DNA of 64,000 bases, taken from contig JARFIW010001185.1 of assembly GCA_036346225.1 (NCBI GenBank), positions 992,001-1,056,000 of the forward strand, in the 5' to 3' direction. Position 1 is the first letter of the stretch; each line of letters opens with the position of its first letter. This DNA is from Platerodrilus igneus. Lineage: Eukaryota; Arthropoda; Insecta; Coleoptera; Lycidae. Shown piece after piece: positions 61,065-64,000 of the stretch. The translations under genes and the position numbers were made by a program. The notes under the pieces are model-generated. The model saw only the letters and a program-made list of their open reading frames with translations, did no database searches and was not told the origin of the DNA.

Positions 61065-64000
61065 CATTTATGTTAATTTAAATTAATGTCATGTTGATCG
61101 GTAAATCGAATTTTTATTTATATAAATTCCATCATTTTGGATTTTTATGTTTATTAAGTTTCCACTATAACTAATTATTGCTATCTACAAAAATATACAG
61201 GTATGCTATTGAAAACATAATTGTTACAGTAATCATACTCTAAAAAAAATTTATGCATTGATAAAACTTCGATTAAATTAAAAGCTAATGTAGAATACTT
61301 TATGTAAAATATGTTTTGATATCTTATGTGACTGTCTTGTGAACAAATTGAAAATTCAAATTCAATATGAAATATTTTAAGAACTCTAAAACTTATTAAA
61401 GATTATGTGTACATCGTACTCAGATCTGAATATGATAAAATTTATTAAATACAATAATTGTCATTATTATAGAACATAACAATTTGATATAAATTTCACC
61501 TTCAGCTAAGATAATATAAGAAACTTAATTTGGTCAATTGTAAATATCTGCAACTTGAAGAGAATAATCTTTATTTAAATAGATGCACATACATTACCTT
61601 CTTCAGACTTTTTATTAATTCATTAACGTAACAAATTATTAAGAAAGTAATTCTATGATAACATTTCACGTATAAAAGCATATTTTCAAAAACTCCAGTA
61701 AACCTAGTATAATATGAAAAGCAAATAGTGCATATTGCTGAATTTTAGTTCTTATACAATATTACGAACACTCATATTTATAGATGTAGGCACATATTTC
61801 TTACTTAGATGCAAATAACGATCTGATAGATATTTGACATATAATTACTTTTTCTTTCAGAGATAATATTGTGTAAATATAGCAATCTTGGCCTTTGTGC
61901 TTTAGGTGCGTCTAGTCATTACTAAAATTTTTACACTCTCTTTTGTGACGCTATCTTACTTATGTTAAATCGTTGAGTTATGTGACGCTTGACATTTTCA
62001 TATTTATAGTTAGCCTGTTAGCCTCATCCTTCTGAAGTTAGAGTACAACACCTCAGATATTCAATTTCTGGTAACTGCTAGCCCCTGTTTCAATACCACT
62101 TTTGTTTTGCAAAGGTTATTTTAGAAGACGCATTTCGCTTCTAGGAGTGCCATGGCGCTTAATATGATTTAAGAGTTAGGCTTGGCATATTAATGTCTGC
62201 TCAAACTGGATATCGTTCTTTAACTTTTCACTTTGAAAAAATTCAAAATTATTTAGCTGATTGCCGCATAGCCTTTACAAATTGACGTCAAAAACTCACT
62301 TTTACTATGTTTACGTACAGTTTTTGGTCCTCAAAATACCTAACAGGTAATTTACGAAAAATTCGGTAAATTACTCTAAAATTTTGTAATGGTACAATAC
62401 CGAAAACTTCGACTGTACGAACTGAAAGTTGTTCTTTCGACTAACTCAGTAAGACGGGTGGTGTAAGTGTTTGACGAGGGTTTCAGAAGGCTATCGGATA
62501 TGAAATGTGGTCTTGATCGAAAAATACCTTGTATGCAACCTAATCTCGCAGGGTTGCTACGGAATAGCTGTAGAATGAAAACGGTCCCAAAATCTAGAGA
62601 TCAGGCGAGCGATTCTAGCTTAAAAATAAATATATCTGAAAATTCATTAAAACTAAAATTACATTAAATCCAAAACAAACTTAAAACACGTAAACCTATT
62701 TACTACTGCTAACTGTAAGGAAAATTTCTAAAAGTAAATGTTAACTAACACCTAAAATATTCAATCGCGCTTTTAAAAGAATCGCAACACAATTTATTAC
62801 CGCAAAAACTGTAACTATTTTGTTTATAATAATGGAAACCAAAGATACACCGTATTTACACAATTTGGTAAAACACGTTTTAAATCTTTAACACGCATAT
62901 TTTCCTCACAATTACACAGTACAATCTTAACCAAATATTAAAGACCCCATAAGCCTAAAAGCTTAATCTACACACAAACGTACTTGCAAGTATGTTCAAT
63001 TCATATATTCAATGATATATTTAGGTACTAACCTTAATTCCAGCACAGCTTCAGCATCGGTGTATTTCAAATTTTGTACCTGCAATCTGGCGATTGATTA
63101 TTTCTCTATTAAAGTTTTGGACTTCCGGTTATCTTGACCTAATATCAACTCACGTGTTGAATTTTTAAGAACCAATTTACTCCTAAAAAATAAGCTGAGT
63201 CTTTTGGTAGGGGATTATTCGAACAGATTTGGCTACTTCGCCTAGCTCACGACCCTCTGACCAAGGTACTTACCTTAACGAAACTGTCCGCTGGGCGTTT
63301 GGATGTTCGAAACGGGATCTTGCTTTGAAGGATGAAATTGCTCTTTCTAAAACATCACGAGGCATGCTCGGCAAATTACGGACGGATGAATCAAAATTAG
63401 ACCTACTTGGTGTAATTCTTTTTACTACTTAATCTATATATTTAACTTTACGTATAGTGGTCATAAAATCAGAAATCTGGATTTTTACATGTATCTGAGT
63501 CAACACAAAACTGTATATGACCTGCCTTTGTTTTAAGACGATGAGATTATCTTGGTGCCATTATTTTTTTCTAGACAAAACAAAAACAAATTGTATCAAT
63601 TACCATAATGACACTATCTTTAACTTTTTAACAACTGGCGTGAATTTTATAACCTTTGGCTATCGATCAAATAAGATTAGAATTTATAGGAGCCCGAAAC
63701 TTATATTTCCTAAATGAAATAACATAGTCCTTTTTGTGAACTTTACTTATACAGAAACTATTAAAATGGTATGTGATTATAATTATTTCTAAGGGAATGT
63801 CACGACCCCTCCAAACGAGAGCAATGGCTGCAGAATTTTAAACATAGTCGTGTTGAGAATACATTAGAATTGTATTGTCAGCTACCAACACTATGTTTCA
63901 TGTCACAGTCATATAGCTGCAATCGATCTGTACATCATGCTGCTCACCTTTTGGGAATTAGAGGGACTATTTCGGTGCAGCATAAACTATTCTTCATAAA
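61065..64000. other. AT-rich sequence, nothing recognised
   Basis: No APN exon, RNA gene or transposon signature that I can support. The open frames at 62467-62667, 63229-63432 and 63517-63717 are short, lack family features and have no splice context. It is presumably still APN intron 7 or 3' flank. Confidence 0.5.

Noticed and set aside
52840..64000. Search for the remaining APN 3' exons
   Set aside because: No stretch encodes the expected VYC.gi..G...eW.f.w motif next to an acceptor; the missing exons are presumed to lie beyond the window.

Overview
This is a 64-kb piece of an AT-rich, intron-containing animal genome, almost certainly an insect. The evidence is a gluzincin aminopeptidase N (APN, M1 family) gene with GT-AG introns, buried in arthropod-type transposable elements: R1-like, CFDP2/RTE-like LINE, Ty3/Gypsy, piggyBac, mariner, Foldback and a tRNA-derived SINE. 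Its short introns are only 46-48 bp, a size common in beetles and some other holometabolous insects. I would guess Coleoptera, but only weakly.

The only host gene I can support is the APN gene on the + strand. Seven exons are visible (4864-5300, 8771-8930, 8978-9400, 24746-25078, 25125-25326, 51296-51573, 51622-51815). They join in phase into about 675 residues. These cover the end of the N-terminal beta domain, the complete catalytic domain (GAMEN, HEIAH, WLNEGFA, the catalytic Tyr in SYDKG) and the start of the C-terminal helical domain. The 5' exons and the last 3' exons were not found and should lie outside the window. Introns alternate between about 47 bp and 3.5, 15.3 and 26.0 kb. The long ones are filled with nested repeats.

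Layout. 1-4.5 kb: R1-like reverse transcriptase remnant and an LTR element ('element G') gag-pro remnant with its leader/LTR. 4.9-9.4 kb: APN exons 1-3 of this window. 9.4-24.7 kb (intron 3): two long inverted-repeat elements (9.44-12.11 and 12.2-13.8 kb), a gag-like remnant, a hairpin MITE, two copies of an undescribed '(TA)n-TTGCTGTG' non-coding family, and a dead piggyBac. 24.7-25.3 kb: APN exons 4-5. 25.3-51.3 kb (intron 5): a dead mariner, SINE/LINE fragments, a second element G, and a Ty3/Gypsy element split by a 5.2-kb insertion that carries an almost full-length LINE. It also holds a 7.07-kb Foldback-type element (43752-50816) with satellite-built inverted arms and an exact 9-bp target duplication. 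51.3-51.8 kb: APN exons 6-7. 51.8-64 kb: Gypsy integrase remnant, a repeat shared with intron 1, TG microsatellites with a conserved motif, a gag gene with a 15-residue repeat domain, and a 520-bp tandem duplication. The last 2.9 kb shows nothing I recognise.

The most interesting object is the Foldback-type element. Its arms consist of about 154-bp tandem units, each containing a perfect 11-bp hairpin. The axis of the palindrome is occupied by another repeat. Part of the right arm (about 47.27-49.46 kb) shows homopolymer collapse, and a 126-nt T run abuts a 136-nt A run, so the assembly there should not be trusted.
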